64,000 nt of DNA from Brachypterus glaber (Eukaryota; Arthropoda; Insecta; Coleoptera; Kateretidae), in the NCBI GenBank assembly GCA_958510825.1, contig CAUEHQ010000003.1, positions 186,001 to 250,000 of the forward strand. Reading direction: 5' to 3'. A program made the translations under genes and the position numbers. Each line of letters starts with the position of its first letter. Position 1 is the first letter of the stretch. Shown here piece by piece: positions 54,134 to 64,000 of this stretch. Below the pieces are notes generated by a model. The model was not told the DNA's origin, searched no databases, and saw only the letters and a list, made by a program, of their open reading frames with translations.

Positions 54134-56757
54134 TCAGTTCATTATTTTCCTAATTATCTCTTTTTCGCCTAATATCCAATCTTTTACTAATTTTAAAAAC
54201 ATTTTATAAGAGTTGCAAAATTTAATTTTATCTGATATTACATTTACTAATTTAGGTATAAAATACATAAAACTCTTTTGGCCAATTGATTTTGCACATT
54301 TAGCAGGATAAATATTTCCTACCGATCGTGTACCTTTTTCATGTTGAACTATGGAGAATTTATTTTTATTTTTATAATAATAGGAAAGCGAGTATTTAGC
54401 ATAGATCTCACGTATCTCCATTAATTTGGATTCTTGAAATAGCTGTAATGATGAATGGAGTCTAGATTTACCTAGAATTATTTTAATTATCCATTTTTGA
54501 ATTTTTTCTAGCTTGCCATATAAATTTTTGTTCACTCCCCCCCACGCAATAATTCCGTACTCTAGTATTGAAGATACTAAAGCATAATATAATGTTTTTA
54601 GTTGAGGTATTTTTAGTATTTGTTTTAATTGTTTAAATTTATATATTAAGCCACGTCATTTTTTTATGATTCCTTCAACTTGCAAATTCCACCTTAACTG
54701 ACTATCAATTATGATACCAAGGTATTTAATGGAGTTTACACGTTCGATTACATATTTATCCAATTTAATATGATCGTAAGTTGGCAAAAACTTTTCTAAA
54801 GAACTAAATGCTACAAATTTAGTTTTTGACATATTAACTGTAAGTAAATTATAATCAAACCAGTCTTTTATGATTTTAAGTTCCCTAGTAACTATTGCCC
54901 TTAGTGCTTTCCAAGAATCTGCCGTAAAAAATACTGCTGTATCGTCCGCGAAAGCAACTATGTGACCAGTAATAAGCAACAGAAACAGACCATTAATAAA
55001 CATTTTAAACAAAAGCGGTCCTAACACCGTTCCTTGTGGTACCCCACACATAACTGTACATTCATCACTGTAAGCATTATTAATTAAAACGTTTTGCTTT
55101 CTGTCTACTAGATAGCTTTTCAGTAACCGTAAGGCAATGCCACGTATTCAAATTTTCTAAGTAAAATTTTATGTGACACCGTATCGAAGGCCTTGGCTAA
55201 ATCGATAAATATACTTAGGGCAGGCAACTTTTTATCTAAGGCCTTATATGCTTCTGACATAAGAGCAGCAATTGCGTCTTGCGTTGATTTACCTGTACAA
55301 AAACCAAACTGATTAGGAGAGAATACGCTGTGTCGTTCCAAGAACTCATTTAATCTAACCTTAACAATATTTTCCAAAATTTTAGCCAATGAATTTGTTA
55401 GTGAAATGGGTCTATAGTTCGACACATCGCATTTATCACCGCCCTTGTATAAAGGTATTATTGTTGCTACTTTAAGCATATCAGGCCATACACCTTTCTC
55501 AATACACAAGTTATATAGGTGTTCCAAAGGTGCGGAAATATACTCTGAAGTGGCTTTTAACAAGGAGTTTGAAATGGATAAGCCACTACTCTTTCCTGTT
55601 TTCAAATTTCTTATTAGTTTTTCCACCTCATTCCTACTTGTTGGTCTTAAAAATATACTACTTTCTACTCTTTTAATTTTACCCTGTTTTCCCTTTGACC
55701 CAATTTTACCAGCTAGTTTTGCACCTATTTCTGAGTAGTGTTTATTGAAACAATTTGCCATATCAGTTTTATCTCTGATAATTTTATTTTCGTTAACAAT
55801 TTTTTTAATTTCGTTTTCTGATTTTCTTTTAACCGAATTATTGGAGAATTTATTAATAGTTTTCCACAGACCTTTTGAGTCATTTTTATTTAAGTTAATT
55901 TGCTCTTTATAATGGTCTTGTTTTGTTTTAGTAATAACTTTATTTAGTATATTTCGAAACGTTTTAAATTCATTTCTTAATGTTACATTTTCCGGATCTC
56001 TACTTAATTTTGCGAATAGCTTATCTCTTTTTTTTATAGATATTATAATTCCATTAGTGATCCAAGATTTTTTCTTATGATAAATTTTTATTGTTTTTTG
56101 ATAAGATGCATGTATTTTTGCCAAATTTAATACATTTATAAAATAATTTAGTGCTTCAGAAGGCGATTGCAATTTATAAAGATTCTCAAAATTATAAGAC
56201 TTAATATAGTCACTGTATTTTTTATTGTTAGTACAATTTAATATTTTATTTAATTTATTTTGCTGAGTATTTGATTCATTAATAGGTAGTTTAAATTTAC
56301 AAGCTATAGCATGATGGTCCGTGATTGCAGTTTTTAGTATAGCCGAATAAATATTAGTTTTGTGCTTAGTATTTATGTAGATATGGTCAATACAGGATGC
56401 TTTAGTACTTTGAAATCTTGTTGATTTATTAATATAAGATACAAATCCATATTGCGCAAGTGTGTTTTGATAATCTTCACTACACTCAACGTTTTGATCT
56501 AATATATTAACATTGATATCACCTACAATTATATTGTAATCATATTTATTAAAATTATTATTTTCCATGAACTCCGGTAAATTTTCGACAAAATCCTTAT
56601 CACTAGTTTCACATGGTCTATATACTGCAAAAATATTGACTAAAATCTTATTAATTTTCAATGCGATATTTATACAATTTACTATTCCTATTTTATTAAA
56701 GCTATATTCATACCCTATATTATTTTTGATATATACCACCACAATACCAAGTAATTC
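54134..56757 (-). pseudogene. LINE-i ORF2: main part (endonuclease to C-terminus)
   Basis: 56742-55120: VVVYIKNNIGYEY, NIFAVYRPCET, IIVGDINVNIL, SCIDHIYI and TDHHAIACKF (APE endonuclease), then the linker, KTGKSSGLSISNSLL, IPLYKGGDKCDVSNYRPISL, NQFGFCTGKSTQDAI and motif A FIDLAKAFDTVSHKILL. A frameshift lies at about 55140. 55100-54656: motif B MCGVPQGTVLGPLLF, motif C AFADDTAVFF, KYLGIIIDSQLRW. Another shift at about 54656. 54535-54134: LEKIQKWIIKIILGK and the C-terminal end. Only two or three lesions, so a fairly young copy. Confidence 0.87.
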
Positions 56758-56759
56758 CT

Positions 56760-58840
56760 ATTCCTGTAAAATAGTAAAACCAAATATAGCCGATCACTTT
56801 GCCCATATATTTACCATAAAGTCACCTTATCAAAGTGAAATAATGGAAAAACCTAAACATATACAAACTAGATGCCTTAGTAAAGAAAATCTAAAAGAGT
56901 TCAGGACAAGGCTATCAAATGTTACATGGGACTATCTTTTTTTGGCGGATATAGATGTACAAAAAGGTTTTAATTATTTGATTAGTAATATAAAATGGTG
57001 TCTAGATGTAAGCTGTCCAAAACTCAAACGAAAGAAAAATAACCATACCTGTGTTAAAAATTGGATTAATAATAAAGTAATAGAAAGCAGTAAAAGTCTA
57101 AAAAATTTGTTCTGGCTTATGTCTAACTCAAATTGTACAAATTTAAAAAATCTTTATAATAAAAATAGAAAACAACATAAAAAATTGATTAAACAATGTA
57201 AACAATCTTATTATAACAGCAAAATACAAAACTCTTCAAGTAAATCAAAAGAAACTTGGAACATTATTAATCGGAAATTAGGCAGAGATACAAGAGCTAA
57301 AGAAATAGTTTTAAATATTAATAATAATTTTACTTCTGATGTCAATCAAGTAGCAAATGAATTTGCTAGACACTTTGCTTTTGTAGCTGAAAACAGTATC
57401 AAGTCTCACTTTGGACAAAATCTTTCATTGCCTTGCACGGCGCCTGTTTATACTATTGATAAACCGTTTGAATTTAAACCTATTTGCGAAAATGATATTT
57501 ACTTAGCTTTTAAAGAAACTAAAAATAAAAAATCAGCAGGACTCGATGAAATATCGGGAATTTTACTTAAAGAATCCCTTCCGTTCATATCTAAACATTT
57601 TGCACATCTAATGAATAAAAGTATTTCTCAAGGCACCTTCCCCAAATGTTTAAAAACTGCGGTAATTATTCCTGTCCATAAGAAAGGCAATCAGCAATGT
57701 GTTGACAATTACAGGCAGATCTCTCTTTTAAGTATATTCTCCAAATTATTCGAGAAAATAATATTTAAGAAAATAGTAAGTTACTTAGATGATAACAGCA
57801 TAATCACGAATGCCCAGCACGGTTTTAGAAGTAACAGGTCAACTGAAACTGCTTCTATTGATTTACTTAATTATATTTATAAGCAATTGGATGATGGAAA
57901 TTATGTCGTTTCACTTATGTTTGATTTGCACAAAGCATTTGATACCATAGACCCCGATATTCTTATTAATAAGTTAAAAAATGTTAAACTTCCTAACTAT
58001 TTGCTTAAATGGTTTGCCTCATACTTAAAAGACAGGTCAATTATTATAAGAAATAAAACAGGAATTTCTCAAAAATATAAAATAAAAAGAGGAGTTCCTC
58101 AAGGTTCAGTTTTGGGGCCATTACTTTTTTTACTCTACATAAATGATCTACCTGAGTTCTTACGAGTCTTAATTATTATGTTTGCGGACGACACAACAAT
58201 AACTTTGTCTGCTAAATCTACTGAAGAACTATTATCGCTAATAAACAGTATAATGGATAGCTTTAGTTCGTGGTGTCAAAGAAACTCACTTATACTAAAT
58301 AGTAGTAAAACTGTATTTGTAAACTTCTACAATAGACGAAGTATACCTAAAGAATCCCTTCCACTAGAAATTAAGTTATCAGGGAACACCAAATTCTTGG
58401 GCACAATTTTTGATTCCAATTTAAACTGGGATGAACATATTCAAAGTGTTTGTGGTAAATTAAATAGGGCTTATTATGCTATTCGTCAGATGAGATGTTA
58501 TTTGGGCGGAGATTCAATAATGACTGTTTACTATGCCCTAGCATACTCGCATATGTCTTTTAACATAATAAGTTGGGGAAGCGCAAGACACATTAAGAGA
58601 GTATTGACTGCTCAGAAACGTCTAATCAGGCTAATTTTTAACATGGGTTATAGAGATAGCTGCAGACAGGTTTTTATAAACAATAACATTTTGACTGTTC
58701 TTGGAATTTATATATTTAAATGTATTGTTTATGTTAAAATGAATCGAAATATTTTTACTCCAAATTTAGATCTGATTAATAAAAGAAGAGAAAATGTACT
58801 GCCAATGGAGCTCTCTACAACTAGAATTATGAAACAAAAG
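56760..58840 (+). pseudogene. LINE-j ORF2: endonuclease end and full reverse transcriptase
   Basis: Begins KIVKPNIADHFAHIFTI (last endonuclease box), linker, KNKKSAGLDEISG, IPVHKKGNQQCVDNYRQISL, QHGFRSNRSTETAS, motif A FDLHKAFDTIDPD, motif B RGVPQGSVLGPLLF, motif C MFADDTT, KFLGTIFDSNLNW, AQKRLIRLIFNMGYRDSC. The RT frame is uninterrupted for about 690 codons. The plus frame continues upstream to 56567 only by chance across the LINE-i antisense strand. Same clade as LINE-b and LINE-g. Confidence 0.9.
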
Positions 58841-59194
58841 ACGTCTACCCTATCTCTATCTTATTTGTGCTACACTTTCCAGCCAACCAAATAAATACTG
58901 TATTTGTTTTTCATACAACAAATACAGTATTTATTTGGTTGGCCGGAAAGTGTAGCAGTGAGCTGCACGTACGAACATAGCTAATGTGAATCTGTAGAAT
59001 AAGATAATTCTACTAAAATTTAGATGGCGCCAGTAATTTCTTTAATAATGCACTTTTCGCCCGGCCAAGTAAATATTGTATTTGTTCAACAAAGAACAAA
59101 TACAGAATTTGTTTGGTTGGGTGGAAGTGGGAGTGTATGTATGTCACCTATCCTTTTTGGGTAGAACTTTTGTCCCTGTCTAATCTAATGGGAG
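58841..59194. mobile_element. Hairpin-type insertion in LINE-j (h2 and h3)
   Basis: Interrupts LINE-j between IMKQKTSTL and KHKTALYEKSP. Contains palindrome h2 (58867-58956; AATAAATACTGTATTTG core) and a second, h3 (59051-59129), joined by about 95 bp. The sequence before and after the insertion (ATTATGAAACAAAA and ATTATAAAGCACAAAA) is similar and may be a degraded target duplication. Confidence 0.65.
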
Positions 59195-59397
59195 AATTCT
59201 CCATTATAAAGCACAAAACCGCACTTTATGAAAAATCCCCTCTATTTAAATGTATTAGCTTTTATAACAAATTGCCAAAGGAAATAAAAAATATAAAAAA
59301 TGAGAACCTATTTAAGAATGCTGTCAAGAATATTGTCATAAAGTGCTGTCCCTATACAATTAAGGAATTTTTAGATTTTAATTTTAAGGATGTTTAG
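59195..59397 (+). pseudogene. LINE-j ORF2: C-terminal piece after the hairpins
   Basis: Reads KHKTALYEKSPLFKCISFYN, KLPKEIKNIKNENLF, then KEFLDFNFKDV and a stop, matching the C-terminal ends of LINE-b (YNKLP, KDFLNDN) and LINE-g (YNALP, DDYFACD). Confidence 0.8.
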
Positions 59398-59595
59398 TAA
59401 ATTTTGTATTTTTAAATTTGTTTCTCTGTCTATTTAAGTATTTATTTTAGAAATAATATTTATTGTACTTTTTTTAATTTTATATGTTACCCGAGATATG
59501 CTAATTTTAATTTTACCAAATATGACCTACCATATATACAGAAATGTATCACATGATGGCTAATAAATATTCTATTCTATTCTATTCTATTCCAT

Positions 59596-59776
59596 CATTT
59601 TTGTTTAATTGAAGTTCTGTGTTTTGTATCATATTATAACCATCAAGTTTAAAAAAGTTATCGTCAAATATTTTAAATGTTTCAGTTAATACTATGCAAC
59701 TAAATGAGTCTTTAAATTCAGATAGGTATGCTTGTAATTCATTGAAGTTTTTATTTAAGCTTCGTATGTTCAAGTG
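59596..59776 (-). pseudogene. LINE-i ORF2: endonuclease N-terminal piece beyond LINE-j
   Basis: Reads HLNIRSLNKNFNELQAYL, SCIVLTETF, FKLDGYNMI and LNKNDG: the N box and E box that open APE endonucleases. It continues in frame with the piece at 56757 once LINE-j is removed. Confidence 0.85.
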
Positions 59777-61192
59777 AAATACGATGATAGTAACAATACT
59801 GAAGTTAGTGTGGAATCCGAGGACTTCAATGCCTGCTTAGTACGTCCTTCCGATGTAAAACTTGATATTTCTAAACTCAAACTTCATAAATCCGCAGGAT
59901 GGGATGGTCTCTGTCCTGAACATATAGTTCACGCTCCTCCTGATCTACACTCATATCTGGCTCTCTGCTTTTCTTCCGCGTTTTCTCACGGCATTACTCC
60001 CCTCGCTCTTACGAATAACATTATTGTTCCCATTGTTAAGAATAAAAGTGGAGACATAGCCATCCAAAGTCCTGGAGCTTATTATTCTAACCAGATGTGA
60101 ACCCTACTTTAAAACCTGTGATAATCAGTTCGGCTTCAAGAAAGGTAGTGGCACGTCTGAAGCTATCCTGTTGTTTAAAGAAACGGTTACGTATTACCTT
60201 AAAAAGAATACCCCTGTTTATGCTATTTTCCTGGACCTAAGGAAGGCGTTTGATAGAGTGCACCATCCTACTTTGATCAACACTTTATTAAAACGTAAGG
60301 TTCCTAGATACCTATGCCGATTTTTGAATAGCTGGAATCGCAAATCCACCGCATCTGTCCTCTGGGGGTCCTCTCTGTCTCCATCCTTCAATCTTCGCAA
60401 CGGAGTACGCCAAGGCAGCTTACTCGCTCCTGATGAATTTAATTCTTATATAGATGAACTGCACTCAATCCTTGCCAAAGTTACTGCAGGCTGTTATTGT
60501 GGAGGCGTCAAGATTAACTGCATTAGCTACGCCGATGACATGGTCCTTCTTAGTCCTTCACTTCAGGGTATTCGCATGTTGGTGAAAAAATGCGAAGAGT
60601 TCGCTAGGGCTATCTTTCTCAAATACAACGGCGACAAAAGCTAAATGATGGTATTTAAACCCCCTTCATATGAAGACCTTAGTGTTCCTCCTGTGTATCT
60701 CGATAATAGTTTAGTTGATCGCGTCTCTGAGATAAAATATCTTGGTCATGTTATTAATGACAAGCTCTGTGATAATTCTGATATTCAACGAAACTATAAA
60801 AGCTTATGTGCCCGCACAAACATGATTGCCATAAGGTTTTATAAGTGCTCCTCCGAAGTCAAAAATCTTCTTTTTAAAACATTCTGCTATAACCTCTATG
60901 CTGGTGAACTATGGTTTAACCACACTGCTGCTTCATGGCGCACGCTTCGGATATGTTATAACGATGCCTTCCTTATACTACACAGACTTTCCCGCTACAA
61001 TAGTGCTTCAGAATAGTTCGCGTATTCCGGAATTGACACGCTTGATGCTTTACGACGCAAAAAAGTTGCTAATTTTGTGAAACGCCTTTCCTGTACTCAA
61101 AACTCTTTTCTCCAGTCCTTATTCGACTCTGACCTGGCCTTTAACTCTACGTTAATTTCTACGTGGCGCCTTCTTTTATTTACACAATAATT
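59777..61192 (+). pseudogene. LINE-h ORF2: reverse transcriptase half
   Basis: Resumes as KYDDSNNTEVSVESEDF, with SKLKLHKSAGWDGLCPEHI, NNIIVPIVKNKSGD, then a small deletion removing the NYRPI block at about 60095. In the next frame come NQFGFKKGSGTSEA, motif A FLDLRKAFDRVHH, motif B GVRQGSLLAP, motif C SYADDMVLL. In-frame stops at 60642-60644 and about 61014-61016 interrupt, followed by the readable tail ALRRKKVANFVKRLSCTQNS to TWRLLLFTQ. A LINE of a clade distinct from LINE-i and LINE-j. Confidence 0.82.
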
Positions 61193-62481
61193 TTGTTTTT
61201 TTATTGTTTTGTAAATGCTGTTTTTTAATGGTTAATATTAATGTTATTTTTTTTCTTTGTACATAATATGTATATTATATAGCATAATCATGCTGGAATA
61301 AATAAATAAATAAATCATGTGGGATATATCCCATACCCTGAATTGTGTACGGGAATGTACCAGTGCAGTGTTAATTTTCTTGTCCAAGAAGAAATTAGAG
61401 GATCCTCCATTAATATGAAGCAAAAAGAATGTTCTTCTTCTTCTTCGTTTTTTTGGCTTTGTATTTACATTTCAGCCATCGGGTTGCATGGTGGTTACAT
61501 CAGTGACTAGGAGTAGTGAGAGCCAGTAAAAAATAATAGAAATTTTAAGGGAAAACATATGAGAAAAAGCCAACAATTTAAGATAAAGCATATGGATGGG
61601 TATTAATCATTCAGGAATTCACATTAAAGACTTTTACCTATCTTATTTAAAAAGCTAACTACTGCAAATACTACTGAAGAATCAGGTTTTGATAAAAGCG
61701 AAAGCAAATGAAGAGGTTGTGTGATTTGCGTAGATAAGCTATCAAGCATAGTTTTCCTATGTGCTATATAATTCGGGCATTCAAGTAAAATATGTTGTGT
61801 ATCTTCCCTCGTCCCACATGATCATATAGGTGTGTCCGCTCGCTTCATCCTATGAAGATGGGCTTTAGTGAGGCAATGCCCACTACGCAGACGGCATATT
61901 GTGGTTACGTGCCTCTTTGATAGGTTTAGATTTTTATACCATGGGTCTTTACTGAAATTTGTTGTGTGGTTAAAGTAAAAGGTTCCTGCAATCGTCATTT
62001 CTTGCTTCCATGTATTTTCCCATTCAGCTTCCCTGTAAATTGCTTCAAATTCCTTCCATGATATCTTTGGTGTGGTTTGTATTGTTTACTTTCCCTTCTA
62101 TTCCAGTATGACTGGGTATCCAACAAAATCCTATTTTATTGCCATTGTTTTCCATGTTTTCAAGTATCTTCTTTATCTCAGTGACCATCATATCAGCTTT
62201 AAAGGAATGGGAAGGGGTACTCACCCTATAAAAGGCCGGTTTGAAGTCGACCAAAAAAATATATTTTTCATTACGACTATGTAGGATTTCTTCTAGTGCA
62301 CGTAAAATAGCGTATGTTTCAGCCGTGGTTATAGTTATTGAGTGAGCTAGTCTGATAGATAATTCAACTTTTCTACTAGGTTTATTTATGCCTACTCCTA
62401 CATTGCATTCAGAAGTTTTAGACGAATCTGTATAGATGTGTCTATAACCCGACCATCTTGTACCCATGAACATTAACATTA

Positions 62482-62548
62482 AAATTTATATCACTCTGTA
62501 CGATGATTAGAAAATAGATTGATGGAATAATAAATTAAATTTATATCA
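62482..62548 (-). mobile_element. 43-bp PLE remnant with 12-bp target duplication
   Basis: 62494-62536 matches the complement of the first 43 bp of the PLE-type repeats at 4584 and 4934 (ATTCCATCAATCTATTTTC, CATCGTACAGAG). Perfect AAATTTATATCA copies flank it (62482-62493 and 62537-62548). It interrupts LINE-k coding sequence. Confidence 0.75.
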
Positions 62549-62570
62549 TTATGCTTATTCTTCTCAAGTG

Positions 62571-62574
<4 letters not shown>

Positions 62575-62641
<67 letters not shown>
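62575..62641. repeat. (TA)n microsatellite in LINE-k
   Basis: Pure (TA)n within LINE-k coding sequence, preceded by GTGGGGATATA. The Ile-Tyr frame is an artefact. Confidence 0.9.
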
Positions 62642-62644
<3 letters not shown>

Positions 62645-64000
62645 CGACCTGATTTTATTATGCAATTAAGTGACTCTGAGAAAATAGGATATACATCTGT
62701 TCTAAGTATAATGTTTTGATGCCTATGATAGTGATCCATAGCGGCAAGGAGGGGCGGAGTTGGTTTACCGCGGATGGTCCCGATTAACTGTGCCATACAG
62801 ATTAATTAGGTTGGCTGTTATTGTATTGTTTAAAATTGAGAATTGTTTACCTACGAATCTGATTGCTAAAATATTCCTTCTATAATTGAGAGGCAGCTCA
62901 CTCGACTCCGCCAAGATCACATTGATAGGTGTGGAGCTTAATAGGCCTAAACATGTTCGCAAAGCTAAGTTTTGCGTCACTTCAAGCTGTTTAAGATTGT
63001 TTTGGGGGACTCTAAAATAAAAAAGACTCCCATATTCAAGGTGGGGTCTTACCAGGGCTTTATATAGTAGTAAGCGAGTCTGAGGGTCTGACCTCCATTT
63101 TTTTGTTACCCAAGGATTTTATAAGATGTATAGCTTTGGTTGCTCTGGTGCAGCATAAATTGATGTGCTCTACCCAATTAAGTTTACTATCTAAAGTATC
63201 TCCCAGATATTTAACAGAGGGCTTTAGGGGGATTATTGTGTCGCCTATTCTAATCTGGTTTTTCTAAACAGTATAGCAGAGGACTTACCTTCCGAGAGAC
63301 TTAGTCCATGTTCATATAGCCAGTCCTGAATTCTACTTAATGTGGAGTTCATGCCATTGGCTAGTGATTTTAAATCTTTCCCTGATATTATAATTCCCAT
63401 GTCATCTATGAATTCTACTATTTTGCAGTCCATGATCGTAGTATGTGAAAATGATAAGGTGTATATTATGAACATGAGTGAGCTCATAGATGAACCTTGC
63501 GCCAGGCCCTTCCATGCTACTTTCGGGCCGATAATGTTTCCAACCTCTTTTTGTATAAATAAGACGGTATCCTTTAACGGTTTTAGGATTCTTATTTGGC
63601 TTTGGAATGGTTACTACAAGATATTCCAGAAACTGGGTAGGAATTGGTACTTCATTATTTAATAATTTGTTGAAGATTCCCAGTAAGACCTCTTTGCCCG
63701 TCTGTGGTAAATTTTTTAAAACTGAATAACATATACCGTCAAGACCAGTAGCTGTGTCTTTCCTATTATTTAACGCAAAATTTAACTCATCCAAGGTAAA
63801 TGGAGAGGAAATATTCTGGAAAATTTGGTTTACAACTAGGTGGACAAAGGTGATCTAGGAATGGTTCTGCTATTGGCTCCAGTGGTCTGGCAGGTGCAGG
63901 AGGGTCCCTACTGACAGAGAAGGCTTTTACTTTTCTCTGAAATTCACCGATGTTATTACATGAATTTATAGGGGAACAATACTCTCTGAAATGTTGTCTT

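Larger units (their letters stand above)
56757..59595 (+). mobile_element. LINE-j: innermost LINE, (TTCTA)n tail
   Basis: 5'-truncated at the last endonuclease motif; 3' end AATAAATA plus TTCTA units (59567-59592). Inserted into LINE-i with at most a 2-bp duplication (CC). Its C-terminal coding part is split by hairpin elements h2/h3 (about 58840-59195). Confidence 0.85.
61432..64000 (-). mobile_element. LINE-k: I-like LINE with RNase H, (GAA)n tail, runs off the window
   Basis: Minus strand. The 3' end is a (GAA)n tail read as TTCTTCTTCTTCTTC at 61432-61446, directly next to the right arm of the 51012-61429 palindrome. The 5' end lies beyond 64000. A 43-bp PLE remnant (62494-62536) and a (TA)n tract (62575-62641) lie in its coding part. 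Confidence 0.82.
61624..64000 (-). pseudogene. LINE-k ORF2: RT with internal deletion, RNase H, zinc tail
   Basis: From the right: linker (FQRKVKAFSVSRDPPAPARP), frameshift, LDELNFALNNRKDTATGLDG, IPKPNKNPKTVKGYRLI. Then motif A is missing by internal deletion, and motif B GLAQGSSMSSLMF follows almost at once, with motif C EFIDDMGI. After the thumb (LALRTCLGLLSSTPINVI) comes RNase H: YTDSSKT, AETYAILRALEE, FLVDFKPAF, CWIPSHTGIEG (the last Asp is lost). Then a zinc-like tail with HVTTICRLRSGHCLTKAHLH and CGTREDTQHILLECPNY. RT plus RNase H is typical of I/R1-related LINEs. It is inactive. Confidence 0.82.

Noticed and set aside
56567..56760. N-terminal extension of the LINE-j ORF
   Set aside because: This part is antisense to LINE-i endonuclease; the open frame joins LINE-j by chance.
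56740..56770. Head-to-head junction of two truncated LINEs made in a single event
   Set aside because: The LINE-i endonuclease continues in frame beyond LINE-j at 59596-59776, so LINE-j simply inserted into LINE-i.

Overview
The window is AT-rich animal DNA, most likely from an insect with a repeat-swollen nuclear genome. It has no operons or bacterial gene order. It carries eleven non-LTR retrotransposon (LINE) copies or fragments, Penelope-like element (PLE) relics, a Tc1/mariner-superfamily transposon, many non-autonomous inverted-repeat elements, foldback structures and long microsatellites. Insect is inferred from the TE mix (RTE-, Jockey/CR1- and I-like LINEs, PLEs, a mariner-type element); I cannot name the species.

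One host gene segment is clear. The exon at 11733-11921 (+) is the last coding exon of a DCUN1D1/2-type (DCN1-like) gene, the cullin neddylation co-E3. Its acceptor AG is in place and it ends in a stop. No other exon of the gene is visible, so 1-11732 is probably intron, packed with an RTE-like LINE, PLE repeats, a minus-strand LINE and nested DNA elements, one of which carries a tRNA-like cloverleaf.

Layout: 1-1.2 kb, an inverted-repeat DNA element. 1.9-2.4 kb, a GC-rich island and a 29-bp-arm perfect hairpin. 2.6-4.6 kb, a truncated RTE-like LINE followed by two PLE-type repeats with hammerhead-like cores. 6.3-11.5 kb, a TIR element (T1) filled by a minus LINE and by M1 containing M2. 11.7 kb, the host exon. 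13.0-17.0 kb, a palindrome complex of at least three foldbacks. 17.4-20.4 kb, degenerate tandem repeats. 20.4-26 kb, three LINE copies, one inside another. 26.4-27.6 kb, a broken mariner-type transposon inside an (ACT)n tract. 30.3-34.9 kb, a nearly full CR1-type LINE. 36.7-43.7 kb, satellite-like units interrupted by a 5.9-kb element. 44.6-49.4 kb, minisatellite-ended MITEs with nested insertions. 51-61.4 kb, a palindrome holding LINE-h, which holds LINE-i, which holds LINE-j, which holds hairpin elements, with a 1.39-kb pure (CA)n at the LINE-i tail. 61.4-64 kb, an I-like LINE running off the window end.

The most unusual object is at 37004-42914. It has terminal inverted repeats of about 330-360 bp and an 8-bp target duplication (ATGTGTAC) supported by neighbouring empty copies of the same target. 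It encloses a two-zinc-finger reverse transcriptase with a C-terminal zinc/nuclease-like region, itself split by a PLE. Whether the TIRs and the RT protein form one mobile element, or an RT element sits inside a TIR element, is the main open question. Nearly all coding regions are broken by stops, frameshifts or deletions, so the TEs look like relics; the RT of LINE-j and of the RTE-like copy are the best preserved.
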